NCBI GenBank assembly: GCA_035535995.1
Contig: DATLOZ010000009.1
Coordinates: 186,001 to 250,000, forward strand
Length of the DNA stretch: 64,000 nucleotides
Reading direction: 5' to 3'
Source of the DNA: JANYCO01 sp035535995
GTDB taxonomy: Bacteria; Bacteroidota; Bacteroidia; Cytophagales; Cytophagaceae
This document shows positions 8,546 through 16,970 of the stretch, in pieces (position 1 is the stretch's first letter; each line of letters opens with the position of its first letter). A program made the position numbers and the translations under genes. The notes under the pieces were generated by a model. The model saw only the letters and a list, made by a program, of their open reading frames with translations, did no database searches and was not told where the DNA came from.

Positions 8546-9253
8546 TTATAAACTCACCAATGTCCCTATATCCTGTCCTTCGATGATCTTCAGCAGGTTG
8601 CCTGGCTTGTTCATATCAAATACGATGATTGGCAAACCGTTTTCACGACAAAGCGTGAAGGCTGTCATGTCCATTACATTTAATTTCTTCTCGTAAACAT
8701 CTTTGAAAGTGATGTTTGAAAAACGTGTAGCAGTAGGATCTTTTTCAGGGTCGGCGGTGTATATACCATCAACTCTTGTGCCTTTCAATACCGCTTCAGC
8801 ATTGATCTCAATTGCGCGAAGGCTGGCTGCGGAATCGGTAGTGAAATAAGGGTTTCCGGTGCCTGCGCCAAAGATCACGATACGTCCTTTCTCAAGGTGT
8901 CTTACGGCTCTTCTGCGAATAAAAGGTTCGCAGACTTGCTCTACTTTGATACCAGACATCAGGCGGGTGTATAGTCCTACTTTTTCCAGCGCGCTTTGCA
9001 GCGCCATACTGTTGATCACTGTAGCAAGCATTCCCATGTAGTCGCCCTGCACGCGGTCGATGCCCATGCTCTCGGCTTGCATACCACGGTAAATATTTCC
9101 TCCTCCAATCACGATGGCAAGCTCCACTCCTTTGTCGGCAATCGCTTTTATTTCATGCGCATAACGGCCAAGGATCTCCGGGTCAATACCATATTTTTGA
9201 TTACCCATCAGCGCTTCGCCGCTTAATTTTAGCAGAACTCTTTTATATTTCAT
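8546..9253 (-). CDS. pyrH: UMP kinase
   Basis: This 235-residue amino-acid-kinase-fold enzyme phosphorylates UMP to UDP in pyrimidine nucleotide synthesis. It shows KLSGEALMG at residues 8-16, the nucleotide-binding VIGGGNIYRG near residue 48, and the UMP-binding TGNPYFTTDSAASLRA near residue 132. Its length and motifs are standard. It is the first gene of the pyrH-frr unit and has a well-matched Bacteroidota promoter 77 bases upstream. Confidence 0.97.
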   Translation of the reverse strand: MKYKRVLLKLSGEALMGNQKYGIDPEILGRYAHEIKAIADKGVELAIVIGGGNIYRGMQAESMGIDRVQGDYMGMLATVINSMALQSALEKVGLYTRLMSGIKVEQVCEPFIRRRAVRHLEKGRIVIFGAGTGNPYFTTDSAASLRAIEINAEAVLKGTRVDGIYTADPEKDPTATRFSNITFKDVYEKKLNVMDMTAFTLCRENGLPIIVFDMNKPGNLLKIIEGQDIGTLVSL

Positions 9254-9329
9254 TGAATATGATTTTTAGACTAACCCTCAGGAAAACGGTTCAGGATTGA
9301 TACCCCTTGTAAAACCCGCTTAAACTTGG

Positions 9330-9360
9330 CAAACCTACATCAAATTATCAAAAAATACAA
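9330..9360 (-). promoter_or_regulatory. Promoter of pyrH-frr
   Basis: On the minus strand TTG (9358-9360), a 20-base spacer and TAGGTTTG (9330-9337) match the Bacteroidota primary sigma consensus TTG-N19-21-TAnnTTTG exactly. The leader would be roughly 70 bases. Confidence 0.7.
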
Positions 9361-9420
9361 TTGCAAAACGTTTGATAATCCTGTTCGGCGGGTAGATTTT
9401 ATTAACAATTTAAAAAATTA

Positions 9421-9552
9421 TGAATTATGAGTTATGAAGGTTGAATTGGCCAAACAAATTTATTTTCACACTTTATAATTTGCTGCTGCTGTTGGATAAA
9501 GCTCCAACAAGGATATAAATAACTTCATTCAACATTCATAACTCATAATTCA
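9421..9552. repeat. AT-rich palindromic repeat pair (TTCAACATTCATAACTCATAATTCA family)
   Basis: The arms TGAATTATGAGTTATGAAGG (9421-9440, continuing TTGAAT) and its near-perfect complement at 9527-9552 (one mismatch) enclose about 80 bases. The right arm lies 11 bases beyond the stop of the biotin carrier gene. Related arms occur at 16948, 21137, 23659, 25312, 27083 and 27238. The rest of the 309-base gap between pyrH and the carrier gene holds the pyrH promoter and no gene. Confidence 0.8.
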
Positions 9553-9562
9553 CTATTTATTT

Positions 9563-10069
9563 TTATAGCCCGAACTTAATCAACACTCGGTTCTTCTCCA
9601 CAATCTCCCCCTTCTTAGCCAGGATCTGTGCGATCTTCCCATCGGTGGGTGATTTTAAAATATTTTCCATCTTCATCGCTTCCAATACCATTAGCGGATC
9701 GCCGGCTTTTACCTGGTCGCCTTCGAAAACTTTTATATCAATGATCAGGCCTGGCATCGGCGCTTTGATCTCTTCGGTTTTGGAACCTGTGGAAGACGAA
9801 AATCCCATTGTAGCCAGCAGCAGATCGCTTTGATCTTTTACTTCCACTTCGGCAATCTTTCCATTGATCTTGAGTTTCAACTTTTTATTCTTATCAAAAT
9901 CCAATAGTTCTATACGAAAGGATTGCCCTTCGTGAAGAATATGATATTCGCTTTCACTCAGCCTTTGAATATCGGCGTTTACAAAAATTCCGTTCAGAAT
10001 TTTTTTGCCGCTTTCCTCTTTATATTCAAATATTTTATCTTTATTAACTGTTATATTCAGCATAGTCAA
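9563..10069 (-). CDS. Biotin carboxyl carrier protein of an acyl-CoA carboxylase
   Basis: This 168-residue protein (166 if the second ATG at 10063 is used) ends in a biotinyl domain. The biotin-bearing lysine is residue 133 in LEAMKMENIL. The preceding APMPGLIIDIKVFEGDQVKAG is the other half of the domain. The N-terminal 90 residues resemble the spacer found in propionyl- or oxaloacetate-type carriers rather than the Ala/Pro-rich linker of fatty-acid AccB. It is probably the carrier for the carboxyltransferase at 29001-30545. The lysine would be loaded by BirA (49157-49918). The biotin carboxylase subunit is not in the window. It diverges from the aminopeptidase gene with only 15 bases between start codons. 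Confidence 0.9.
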   Translation of the reverse strand: MTMLNITVNKDKIFEYKEESGKKILNGIFVNADIQRLSESEYHILHEGQSFRIELLDFDKNKKLKLKINGKIAEVEVKDQSDLLLATMGFSSSTGSKTEEIKAPMPGLIIDIKVFEGDQVKAGDPLMVLEAMKMENILKSPTDGKIAQILAKKGEIVEKNRVLIKFGL

Positions 10070-10084
10070 AATTCAGTTCGAAAT

Positions 10085-12553
10085 ATGTACTTTAAATTAA
10101 TCAAAAATTTATTCTTTACCGGATTAATTTTCCTTTTTATTAGTGCCTGCACCAGTTCTAAAAAACTTTCCTCTAATTCTAAAAGCCACTCTTTCGAAAG
10201 CAAGAAAAAAAACGAACCGAAAACTGCCAAAGGTCCATACAATCCATCGCGTACTATTAAGAATGACCTGCTGCATACCAAACTGGAAGTAAGCTTTGAC
10301 TGGGAAAAACAATACCTGCATGGCATTGCCACACTTTCTTTCAAACCTTATTTCTATCCTCAAAACATATTGGAGCTTGACGCCAAAGGGATGGACATAC
10401 ATTCCATTCAATTGTCAGGAGAAGAAAAAGAATTAAAATATTCGTACGACAGCAAACTGCTCGTGATCCAGCTTCCTAAAACTTATGAACGCACCGATAC
10501 TTTTACCGTAAAAATTTCTTACACCGCAAAACCTAACGAACTGCCTAAACAGGGAAGCCTTGCCATTACCGACGACCGCGGCTTATACTTCATCAATCCC
10601 GATGGTAAAACTCCTGGAAAGCCACGCCAGATCTGGACGCAGGGAGAAACAGAATCAAGCTCTTGCTGGTTTCCTACAATTGATAGTCCAAACGAAAAAA
10701 CCACACAGGAAATTTTTATTACTGCCGATACTTCTTTCACCATTCTTTCCAACGGTGAACATATCTACAGCAAACACAACACAAATGGAACCAAGACCGA
10801 CTATTGGCGGATGGACCTGCCGCATGCACCCTATCTATTCATGATGGCTATAGGCGATTTCAAAGTAGTGAAAGATCATTGGCGAGATACGGAAGTGAAT
10901 TATTATGTAGAACCAAAATACGAACAATACGCAAAAAATATTTTCGGCAACACACCGGAAATGATCGAATTTTATTCCACCAGGCTTGGCTATGCGTATC
11001 CATGGAACAAATATTCACAAGTAGTAGTACGCGATTTTATTTCCGGTGCCATGGAAAACACTACAGCCACCGTGTTCATGGAAGCACTTCAATGCGACGA
11101 CCGCCAACTGCTGGACGAGCATTGGGACGGCATCATATCGCACGAGCTTTTCCATCACTGGTTTGGCGATCTTGTTACATGTGAGTCATGGGCGAATCTC
11201 CCGCTCAATGAATCTTTTGCCAACTATGCAGAATATCTTTGGTCTGAACACAAATATGGAAAAGACGAGGCCGATTATCTCGATCTAAAAGAAGAAGACG
11301 AATATTTTGACGAAGCGGAAAATAAGCTGGAACCGCTCATCCGTTATTACTACAAAAACAAAGACGATATGTTTGACCGCCACAGCTATAACAAAGGCGG
11401 ACGCATTCTACACATGCTTCGCCACTATGTGGGCGACGATGCTTTTTTTCAATCTTTGAAAATATACCTTACCCGCAAACAATTCAAAACCGCAGAAGCA
11501 CATGATCTCAGGCTTGCTTTTGAAGAAGTAACCGGCGAAGATCTGAACTGGTTTTTCAACCAATGGTTTTTCTCTCCAGGCCATCCTGAGCTGAAGGTAA
11601 CCCAGACGTATAACAATGGTACCTTAAAAATTTCGATCGCTCAACTGCAAGACACTTTGCGCCTGCCAGTATATCGCCTGCCAATGGAAGTAGAGGTTTG
11701 GGAAAATGGGTTTAAAACACGTTACCATATCGTGATGAATAAATACAAGCAAGAGTTTACCATTCCAGTGGCAAGTGCTCCGCAAAATGTTTTGGTAGAC
11801 TCCGAATTCCAATTGCTTGGAAAGATCTATCACGAAAAATCCGAAGAAGAATGGATCTTCCAATACGAGCATTGCGACCGCTACAGAGGCCGTGCCGTGG
11901 CGATCGACAAATTGTTTGCGCAAAAAGAAAACGCGCCAAACAATTACAATCCGTTTTCCGAAAAAGCAAAAATTGATGTTTTGATAAAAGCACTCGAAGA
12001 CCCTTTTTGGGTGATCCGGGAAACTGCGCTCGAACAGTTTTCGCGCTATGTAGTTCCTTCACCAGAAACATTCACCGTAAAACTTGAGAAGATCGCGCTC
12101 AACGATCCCAAGCCTTCTGTAAAAGCCCGGGCCATCACATTGCTGGCTTCTTATGATCTGCAAAAATATATTTACATATACGAAAAAGGATTAAAAGAAA
12201 GACCTTATTCCGTAGTAAGCGCTTCGCTCGCGGCCTACCTGAAATCAAATGTTCCAGACAAAGAAGCCGTGATCGCAGAGTTCGAACGTTCTGACAATGC
12301 AGACATCATTATGACGCTGGCAGATTATTATCTCTACAGCAAGAATCCCAACAAATACGAATGGCTGAAAGCCAAGCTGCTTTCCAAAACCGGACGCGAT
12401 CTTTATTACCTGCTCGGCTACTTCGGAGAGTATACAAGACTTATGAAAGGCGAGCAGCGTGAAGACGGCAAAAAAGTGATCCAGCAAATTGCCGACAACG
12501 ACAAGCACGAATGGATCAAACAAATTGCGAAGAAATATATTAAAGAATTATAG
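10085..12553 (+). CDS. M1-family zinc aminopeptidase, lipoprotein
   Basis: I start this gene at the ATG at 10085 because it gives a lipoprotein signal peptide, MYFKLIKNLFFTGLIFLFISAC, cut before Cys22; frames upstream add a meaningless 54 residues. The 822-residue enzyme removes N-terminal residues from peptides at the envelope. GAMENTTAT (from residue 321) is the peptide-binding motif of M1 enzymes. HELFHH (from residue 353), followed 18 residues later by the Glu in LNESFANY, forms the HExxH-X18-E zinc site. A C-terminal region of helical repeats (about 620-822) resembles the HEAT-like domain of the family. The promoter must lie within the divergent carrier gene. Confidence 0.95.
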   Translation: MYFKLIKNLFFTGLIFLFISACTSSKKLSSNSKSHSFESKKKNEPKTAKGPYNPSRTIKNDLLHTKLEVSFDWEKQYLHGIATLSFKPYFYPQNILELDAKGMDIHSIQLSGEEKELKYSYDSKLLVIQLPKTYERTDTFTVKISYTAKPNELPKQGSLAITDDRGLYFINPDGKTPGKPRQIWTQGETESSSCWFPTIDSPNEKTTQEIFITADTSFTILSNGEHIYSKHNTNGTKTDYWRMDLPHAPYLFMMAIGDFKVVKDHWRDTEVNYYVEPKYEQYAKNIFGNTPEMIEFYSTRLGYAYPWNKYSQVVVRDFISGAMENTTATVFMEALQCDDRQLLDEHWDGIISHELFHHWFGDLVTCESWANLPLNESFANYAEYLWSEHKYGKDEADYLDLKEEDEYFDEAENKLEPLIRYYYKNKDDMFDRHSYNKGGRILHMLRHYVGDDAFFQSLKIYLTRKQFKTAEAHDLRLAFEEVTGEDLNWFFNQWFFSPGHPELKVTQTYNNGTLKISIAQLQDTLRLPVYRLPMEVEVWENGFKTRYHIVMNKYKQEFTIPVASAPQNVLVDSEFQLLGKIYHEKSEEEWIFQYEHCDRYRGRAVAIDKLFAQKENAPNNYNPFSEKAKIDVLIKALEDPFWVIRETALEQFSRYVVPSPETFTVKLEKIALNDPKPSVKARAITLLASYDLQKYIYIYEKGLKERPYSVVSASLAAYLKSNVPDKEAVIAEFERSDNADIIMTLADYYLYSKNPNKYEWLKAKLLSKTGRDLYYLLGYFGEYTRLMKGEQREDGKKVIQQIADNDKHEWIKQIAKKYIKEL

Positions 12554-12573
12554 AACGATGTTATTTGTTATCA

Positions 12574-12623
12574 GTTACTTGTTACTGCCAAATACAAATT
12601 TCTAATAACCAATAACAAGTAAC
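12574..12623. repeat. Small palindrome of the GTTACTTGTTA type
   Basis: GTTACTTGTTA (12574-12584) and TAACAAGTAAC (12613-12623) are complementary and lie between the aminopeptidase stop and the next start on the same strand. The sequence around it is made of short near-repeats of TTATCAGTTACT and AATAACAAGT. It may weaken read-through; there is no clear T-run. Confidence 0.55.
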
Positions 12624-12637
12624 AAGCAAACAATCTC

Positions 12638-13318
12638 ATGCACGAACAATTTTTCTCCATCGTATACGAAGACAATCATCTAATTTTAGTGAATAAAAAA
12701 GCGGGAGTCCCCAGCCAGGGCGACAAGACAGGCGATGTACCGCTGGTGGAACATGTGCGTGAGTACATTCGCACCACGTACAACAAAACAGGCAATGTCT
12801 TCACCGGTCTTATCCACCGCATTGACCGGCCAGTGAGTGGACTGGTGTTGTTGGCTAAAACTTCCAAAGCATTGGAGCGGATGAACAAACAATTTCACGA
12901 CCAGGAGATCGGCAAAACGTATTGGGCAATTGTAAAACAAAAACCTGCTCTTCCCGAAGCGAAGCTTGTACACTGGCTTACGCGAAATCCGCAGAAAAAT
13001 ATTACCAAAGCTCATAAGAACGAAGTACCCGACGGACAGCGTTCGGAGCTTGATTACAAATTGATCAAGAGCATTGACAATTATCATCTGCTGGAAGTGC
13101 ATCCTATCACCGGGCGTCAACATCAGATCAGGGCGCAGCTTGCCGCCATGGGCTGCCCGATCAAAGGCGATCTCAAATATGGATTTGACCGAAGCAATAA
13201 AGATGGCAGCATTTGCCTGCACGCAAGACAACTTGAATTTGTACATCCGGTAAAAGACGAGAAAATGATCTTTACGGCGCCTGCCCCGGAGTCAGATCTT
13301 TGGCCGTTGTTTCAATAA
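12638..13318 (+). CDS. RluA-family pseudouridine synthase
   Basis: This 226-residue protein isomerises uridine to pseudouridine in rRNA or tRNA. The catalytic Asp63 sits in LIHRIDRPVSGLVLLAK, the RluA motif II with Ile for Leu and Pro-Val for the usual xxT-Ser. ITGRQHQIRAQLAAMGCPI is motif III. There is no N-terminal S4 domain and the protein is shorter than RluC or RluD, so the target site cannot be named. It faces the IscA-type gene and is separated from it by two stacked palindromes. Confidence 0.92.
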   Translation: MHEQFFSIVYEDNHLILVNKKAGVPSQGDKTGDVPLVEHVREYIRTTYNKTGNVFTGLIHRIDRPVSGLVLLAKTSKALERMNKQFHDQEIGKTYWAIVKQKPALPEAKLVHWLTRNPQKNITKAHKNEVPDGQRSELDYKLIKSIDNYHLLEVHPITGRQHQIRAQLAAMGCPIKGDLKYGFDRSNKDGSICLHARQLEFVHPVKDEKMIFTAPAPESDLWPLFQ

Positions 13319-13320
13319 AT

Positions 13321-13399
13321 CTCAATACTGTTGCTGTTGCTCTTGCTGTCCTGCAGCTTATTACGTAGGGACAGCAAGAGCAACAGCAACAGTATTGAG
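13321..13399. repeat. CTGTTGCTGTTGCTC palindrome, complete copy 1
   Basis: Two perfectly complementary 31-base arms (13321-13351 and 13369-13399; core CTCAATACTGTTGCTGTTGC) flank a 17-base loop. The element starts 3 bases after the pseudouridine synthase stop and lies between convergent genes. Confidence 0.95.
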
Positions 13400-13402
13400 T
13401 AA

Positions 13403-13446
13403 AAAAAGAAGCAGCCTGCTCATATATGAACAGGCTGCTTCTTTTT
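13403..13446. terminator. Bidirectional terminator between rluA-type and iscA-type genes
   Basis: AAAAAGAAGCAGCCTG pairs with CAGGCTGCTTCTTTTT over 16 bases around a 12-base loop. A-runs on the left and T-runs on the right make it a classical intrinsic terminator in both directions. It follows the longer palindrome at 13321-13399. Confidence 0.9.
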
Positions 13447-13462
13447 ATCTTTATTATCTTCT

Positions 13463-13789
13463 TTATACCGAGAAACTCTCCCCACACCCACAAGTACGTG
13501 TAGCGTTTGGATTGATGAATTGAAAACCTTTTCCATTTAACCCATCTGAGAAATCTAGGGTAGTACCTGCGAGGTATAGCAAACTTTTTTTGTTCACCAA
13601 CACCTTGACGCCGTTGTCTTCAAAAACATGATCGCCCGGATTGATCGTATCGTCAAATTTCAGATCATACATCAGACCGGAACATCCTCCTCCTTCTACT
13701 GATACGCGGATATGGTGCTGATCGCTTAGATTGTCTTTTTTTCTTAGCTCCTGCACATGTTCTTTTGCTTTTTCAGTCACGTTGATCAT
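13463..13789 (-). CDS. IscA/ErpA-type iron-sulfur cluster carrier
   Basis: This 108-residue A-type carrier has the three conserved cysteines: Cys36 in GGGCSGLMYDL, and Cys100 and Cys102 in CGCGESF at the C-terminus. Such proteins accept Fe-S clusters from a scaffold and pass them to target enzymes. The window itself holds likely clients, the radical-SAM type enzymes ThiC and ThiH. It is a single gene here, without iscS or iscU. A TATATTTG -7-like box at 13878-13885 may drive it. Confidence 0.94.
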   Translation of the reverse strand: MINVTEKAKEHVQELRKKDNLSDQHHIRVSVEGGGCSGLMYDLKFDDTINPGDHVFEDNGVKVLVNKKSLLYLAGTTLDFSDGLNGKGFQFINPNATRTCGCGESFSV

Positions 13790-13894
13790 ACTATTTTTTG
13801 TTTTAGCTTGGTATTACTGTTTATCTTTCAGATATTATAACCTTCCCGGAACGAGTTTAGTTCATCCGTCTATACCACAAATATACGTCTAAAA

Positions 13895-14296
13895 ATGTTA
13901 AAAATCGAACATATAGCCATTGCCGTAAAAGACTTGAAATCATCTGATTCCTTATTTGCCAAACTTTTTGAAAAAGCGCCTTTCAAGGAAGAAGAAGTGG
14001 CGGGTGAAAAGGTTAAAACTTCTTTTTTTCAACTGGGAGAATCGAAGATCGAATTATTGGAAGCGCTTTCCGCAGACAGCGCCATTGCGAAGTTCATCGA
14101 AAAAAAAGGAGAAGGCATTCACCACATCGCTTTCGAAGTGGAAGATATCCGTGCGGAAATGGAAAGAATGAAAAAAGAAGGTTTTGAATTGCTGAATGAA
14201 GAGCCTAAGAAAGGTGCGGATAATAAACTGATCTGTTTTATCCATCCGAGATCGGCTAATGGGGTGTTGGTGGAACTTTGTCAGGAAATAAGATAA
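13895..14296 (+). CDS. mce: Methylmalonyl-CoA epimerase
   Basis: This 133-residue vicinal-oxygen-chelate protein is built of two beta-alpha-beta-beta-beta halves. It starts MLKIEHIAIAVKDLKSS, with the metal ligand His6. A second ligand region, GEGIHHIAFEVEDI, lies near residue 74, and the C-terminus has HPRSANGVLVELCQ. It interconverts the 2R and 2S forms of methylmalonyl-CoA between propionyl-CoA carboxylase and methylmalonyl-CoA mutase. The carboxylase subunits elsewhere in this window support that role. The mutase is not in the window. Confidence 0.93.
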   Translation: MLKIEHIAIAVKDLKSSDSLFAKLFEKAPFKEEEVAGEKVKTSFFQLGESKIELLEALSADSAIAKFIEKKGEGIHHIAFEVEDIRAEMERMKKEGFELLNEEPKKGADNKLICFIHPRSANGVLVELCQEIR

Positions 14297-14313
14297 AAAC
14301 ATAGCATAACGTA

Positions 14314-14382
14314 CTCAATACTGTTGCTGTTGCTCTTGCTGACAGAAAGCAGGACAGCAAGAGCAACAGCAACAGTACTGAG
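14314..14382. repeat. CTGTTGCTGTTGCTC palindrome, complete copy 2
   Basis: Arms 14314-14341 and 14355-14382 (28 bases, one mismatch) flank a 13-base loop unrelated to that of copy 1. It lies between the convergent mce and thiF genes, in place of an ordinary T-tailed terminator. Confidence 0.92.
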
Positions 14383-14402
14383 AGTCAGTCAGGGTTCTGG
14401 CA

Positions 14403-15467
14403 TCACCAGGCATTTAACCCACCCCCCAAACTCAACACCCTCGTATACCCTTTACCAATAAGGATCTCCGCCGCTTTGGCACTTCTCTTCCCGCTTTGGC
14501 AAATCAAAATTACTTCTACATTTTTATCAATCTCCTGAATATGCTCTTCCAACTCAGAAAGCGGTATTAATTTCCCATCGATGTTAAATCTTTCAAATTC
14601 GTCTTCGTTGCGTACATCGATCAACTGGAATTTTTCTTCGCTTTGGATTTTTTGCTTTAATTTTTCCGGAGAAATTTCTTTTGCTAAGCTTGACGACACT
14701 CCACAAAAAAGCTCGTAATCGATCAGCTCTTTTATATTTTTATTTTCCGGATCCAGCTTAAATGATATGGTGTGAAAACTCATAGAGAGTGCGTCAAATA
14801 TGAGCAAGCGGCCGCTCAATACCTCTCCTGCCCCTGTGATAAGTTTGATCACTTCGTTGGCTTGCAAGGTTCCTGCTATGCCAGGCAGTACACCAATAAC
14901 TCCGATCTCCGAGCAGTTGGGTACTTCACCTTCTTTCGGCGGCTCTGGATAGAGACAGCGATAGGTAGGTCCACCCTGATAATTAAATACGGATATTTGT
15001 CCTTCGAATTTAAAGATCGAACCGAATACAAGCGGCTTCCCGAGAATCACGCAGGCGTCGTTGACAAGATAGCGTGTAGCAAAATTATCGGAGCCGTCTA
15101 CAATGATCTCGTAGTTGGAAAAAATCTCCAACACATTTTCACGAATTAATTTTACAGGAAAAATTTCTACCTGGATCAACGGATTTAACTGGCGCACCCG
15201 TTTCGCCGCTTGAGTCGCTTTTGATAATCCAATATCTTCTGTAGTATATAAAACCTGGCGCTGTAAGTTCGATTCATCTACTACGTCAAAATCTACAATA
15301 CCAATTTTACCTACGCCTGCTGCTGCCAGATACAATAATACCGGGCAACCCAGTCCACCTGCGCCAATCACCAACACTGAAGCGGCTTTGAGCTTCTCTT
15401 GTCCTTCTATCCCAATCTCAGGAAGGATTAAATGACGGTTGTAGCGTTTTAGTTCTTCTGGGTTCAT
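14403..15467 (-). CDS. thiF: ThiF/MoeB-family sulfur-carrier adenylyltransferase with C-terminal rhodanese domain
   Basis: The protein has 354 residues. The E1-like domain (about 1-245) has the ATP-binding VIGAGGLGCPVLLYLAAAG near residue 34 and the conserved DNFATRYLVND near residue 126. The rhodanese domain (about 260-354) has the persulfide site LICQSGKRSAKAAEIL. It activates the C-terminal glycine of a sulfur carrier such as ThiS and, through the rhodanese, could supply the sulfur. I name it thiF because it ends the thiamin gene cluster, although a GH3 gene separates it from thiH. A role in molybdopterin synthesis (MoeB/MoeZ) is the alternative. I do not see the paired CxxC zinc motifs of E. 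coli MoeB. Confidence 0.85.
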   Translation of the reverse strand: MNPEELKRYNRHLILPEIGIEGQEKLKAASVLVIGAGGLGCPVLLYLAAAGVGKIGIVDFDVVDESNLQRQVLYTTEDIGLSKATQAAKRVRQLNPLIQVEIFPVKLIRENVLEIFSNYEIIVDGSDNFATRYLVNDACVILGKPLVFGSIFKFEGQISVFNYQGGPTYRCLYPEPPKEGEVPNCSEIGVIGVLPGIAGTLQANEVIKLITGAGEVLSGRLLIFDALSMSFHTISFKLDPENKNIKELIDYELFCGVSSSLAKEISPEKLKQKIQSEEKFQLIDVRNEDEFERFNIDGKLIPLSELEEHIQEIDKNVEVILICQSGKRSAKAAEILIGKGYTRVLSLGGGLNAW

Positions 15468-15489
15468 TTCTTATTAATATTAATTCGAT

Positions 15490-15649
15490 CGCCATTGCGA
15501 GGAAAGAGGCCGTAAGGCCGAATGACGAAGCAATCTGTTACTACGCAGCCTTCTCAATTTGAAACCTGTCGTCTTAATCAACGGACTCGGGCTTTGTAGC
15601 TAACGGATTGCTTCCTCATTTCGCTACGCTACATTCCTCGCAATGACGG
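15490..15649. repeat. Dispersed inverted repeat of the ATTGCGAGGA type, copy 2
   Basis: The ends CATTGCGAGGAA and TTCCTCGCAATG are complementary. Inside, GAAGCAATC pairs with GGATTGCTTC, and CTACGCAGCC and TTTGTAGC are shared with copy 1. The 160-base element fills the gap between the GH3 gene and thiF on the minus strand. Confidence 0.85.
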
Positions 15650-15660
15650 TTAATTCACAA

Positions 15661-16848
15661 CTAATTAAATTTTTCCTGCTTCAATTTCACAATCCTATTA
15701 TACGATTCATCAATCCGGCTCTCAGGAATTTCACCATTCACAACCATTTTCTTAATGATCGCATGAATTTCTGTAGCCGTGATCTTATCGGTTGGACTCA
15801 CATTATTACCAAAAACCACTACATCCACACCAGCCAGGATTGACAAGCGAATTGCGTTTTCTCTTCCATAATTTTTACTGATCGCATACATTTGCATATC
15901 GTCTGAAAAGACCACTCCTTCGAAACCCAGTGATTGGCGCAGCAAGCCGGTGACAATGGTTTGGGACAAAGTAGCAGGCAGGCAAGAAGTATCCAATTTA
16001 CAATTGATAATATGCGCCGTCATGATCGCATCGATCTGGCCTGAACGGATAATATCTTTGTAAGGGATCAACTCAGATTCTTTCCAAAGATTAGTCACAT
16101 CGGTAATTCCGAGATGAGAGTCAGTAGTAGAACTGCCGTGGCCTGGAAAATGTTTCAATGCCGTTTTCACTCCGTATACATGATGTGCCTTGATCGCTGC
16201 AATAGCGTGCATAGAAACGGTTTTCGGATTAGCGGAATAACTCCGTCCAAGCTTTGCAATCACCGGATTCGCAGGATTCAGCGCGATGTCTACATCGGGA
16301 GCGAAGTTTACATTGATGCCTAAATCTGCCATCAGCGCGGCCAGTTTTTTAGTATAGTAAAACGTGGAATCCGTATTTTTCAACCCACCCAGATAAGCGG
16401 GGGCAGGCATTTTTATGAAACCATATTTTTCCTTCAACCGGTGTACTTTTCCTCCTTCTTCGTCAATACTCATAAACAGCGGGAAATATTTTGCATTCGC
16501 CTGAAGATCACTGATCAGTTTTTTTAAAGTCTCTTTAGAATTTTCCGGAGAAATATTTTTTTCAAATAAAATGATCCCTCCTATTTTCCCTTCTGCTAAT
16601 TCGGTTTTGATTTTGTCGGTATCGGAAATTGCTTTGCGGTCTGCAATTCCTACGAGGATCATCTGGCCTATCTTAAAATCAAGATCAATGGAGTCTTTTG
16701 CCATTTTTATTCCGACAGGTTCTTTAACCTTTGCCGAATCTTTCGCCACTGGCGGCTTTGGCTTCTCTTCCGTTTTCGATGTTACCGTCTTTGTAGACCT
16801 ACAAGCAACCAGGAATGTGAAGATAAGCAGGAAAATATATGGACGCAT
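15661..16848 (-). CDS. Glycoside hydrolase family 3 lipoprotein (beta-N-acetylhexosaminidase type)
   Basis: This 395-residue protein has a lipoprotein signal, MRPYIFLLIFTFLVAC, cut before Cys16, and a short Lys/Pro-rich linker. The NagZ-like TIM barrel follows, with FKIGQMILVGI near residue 59, the KHFPGHGSSTTDSHLG signature near residue 233 (the flexible loop with its catalytic His-Asp pair) and GVVFSDDMQM (nucleophile Asp) near residue 315. It should release N-acetylglucosamine from muropeptides or from chitin fragments at the outer or periplasmic face of the envelope. The GH18 enzymes in this window make the second plausible. It sits oddly between thiH and thiF and probably has no part in thiamin synthesis. 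Confidence 0.9.
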   Translation of the reverse strand: MRPYIFLLIFTFLVACRSTKTVTSKTEEKPKPPVAKDSAKVKEPVGIKMAKDSIDLDFKIGQMILVGIADRKAISDTDKIKTELAEGKIGGIILFEKNISPENSKETLKKLISDLQANAKYFPLFMSIDEEGGKVHRLKEKYGFIKMPAPAYLGGLKNTDSTFYYTKKLAALMADLGINVNFAPDVDIALNPANPVIAKLGRSYSANPKTVSMHAIAAIKAHHVYGVKTALKHFPGHGSSTTDSHLGITDVTNLWKESELIPYKDIIRSGQIDAIMTAHIINCKLDTSCLPATLSQTIVTGLLRQSLGFEGVVFSDDMQMYAISKNYGRENAIRLSILAGVDVVVFGNNVSPTDKITATEIHAIIKKMVVNGEIPESRIDESYNRIVKLKQEKFN

Positions 16849-16947
16849 AAAATATTTTTGGGTACAAGATAAAGATAATAATAATTATGAATTTTGAATG
16901 ATCAGTTAGTGAGTAGTTAGTTTTAAAAGGGGTAATAAATTTAACGA

Positions 16948-16970
16948 CTCAACATTCATAACTCATAATT
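16948..16970. repeat. TTCAACATTCATAACTC repeat arm forming the thiH stop codon
   Basis: CTCAACATTCATAACTCATA continuing ATT matches the AT-rich repeat family. On the minus strand its TGA supplies the stop codon of thiH (16963-16965). A degenerate partner lies near 16880-16898. Confidence 0.7.

Noticed and set aside
13321..13399. CAACAG-rich sequence read as a triplet microsatellite
   Set aside because: The same sequence with its exact complement recurs at several loci with different loops, so it is a palindromic element and not slippage of a triplet.
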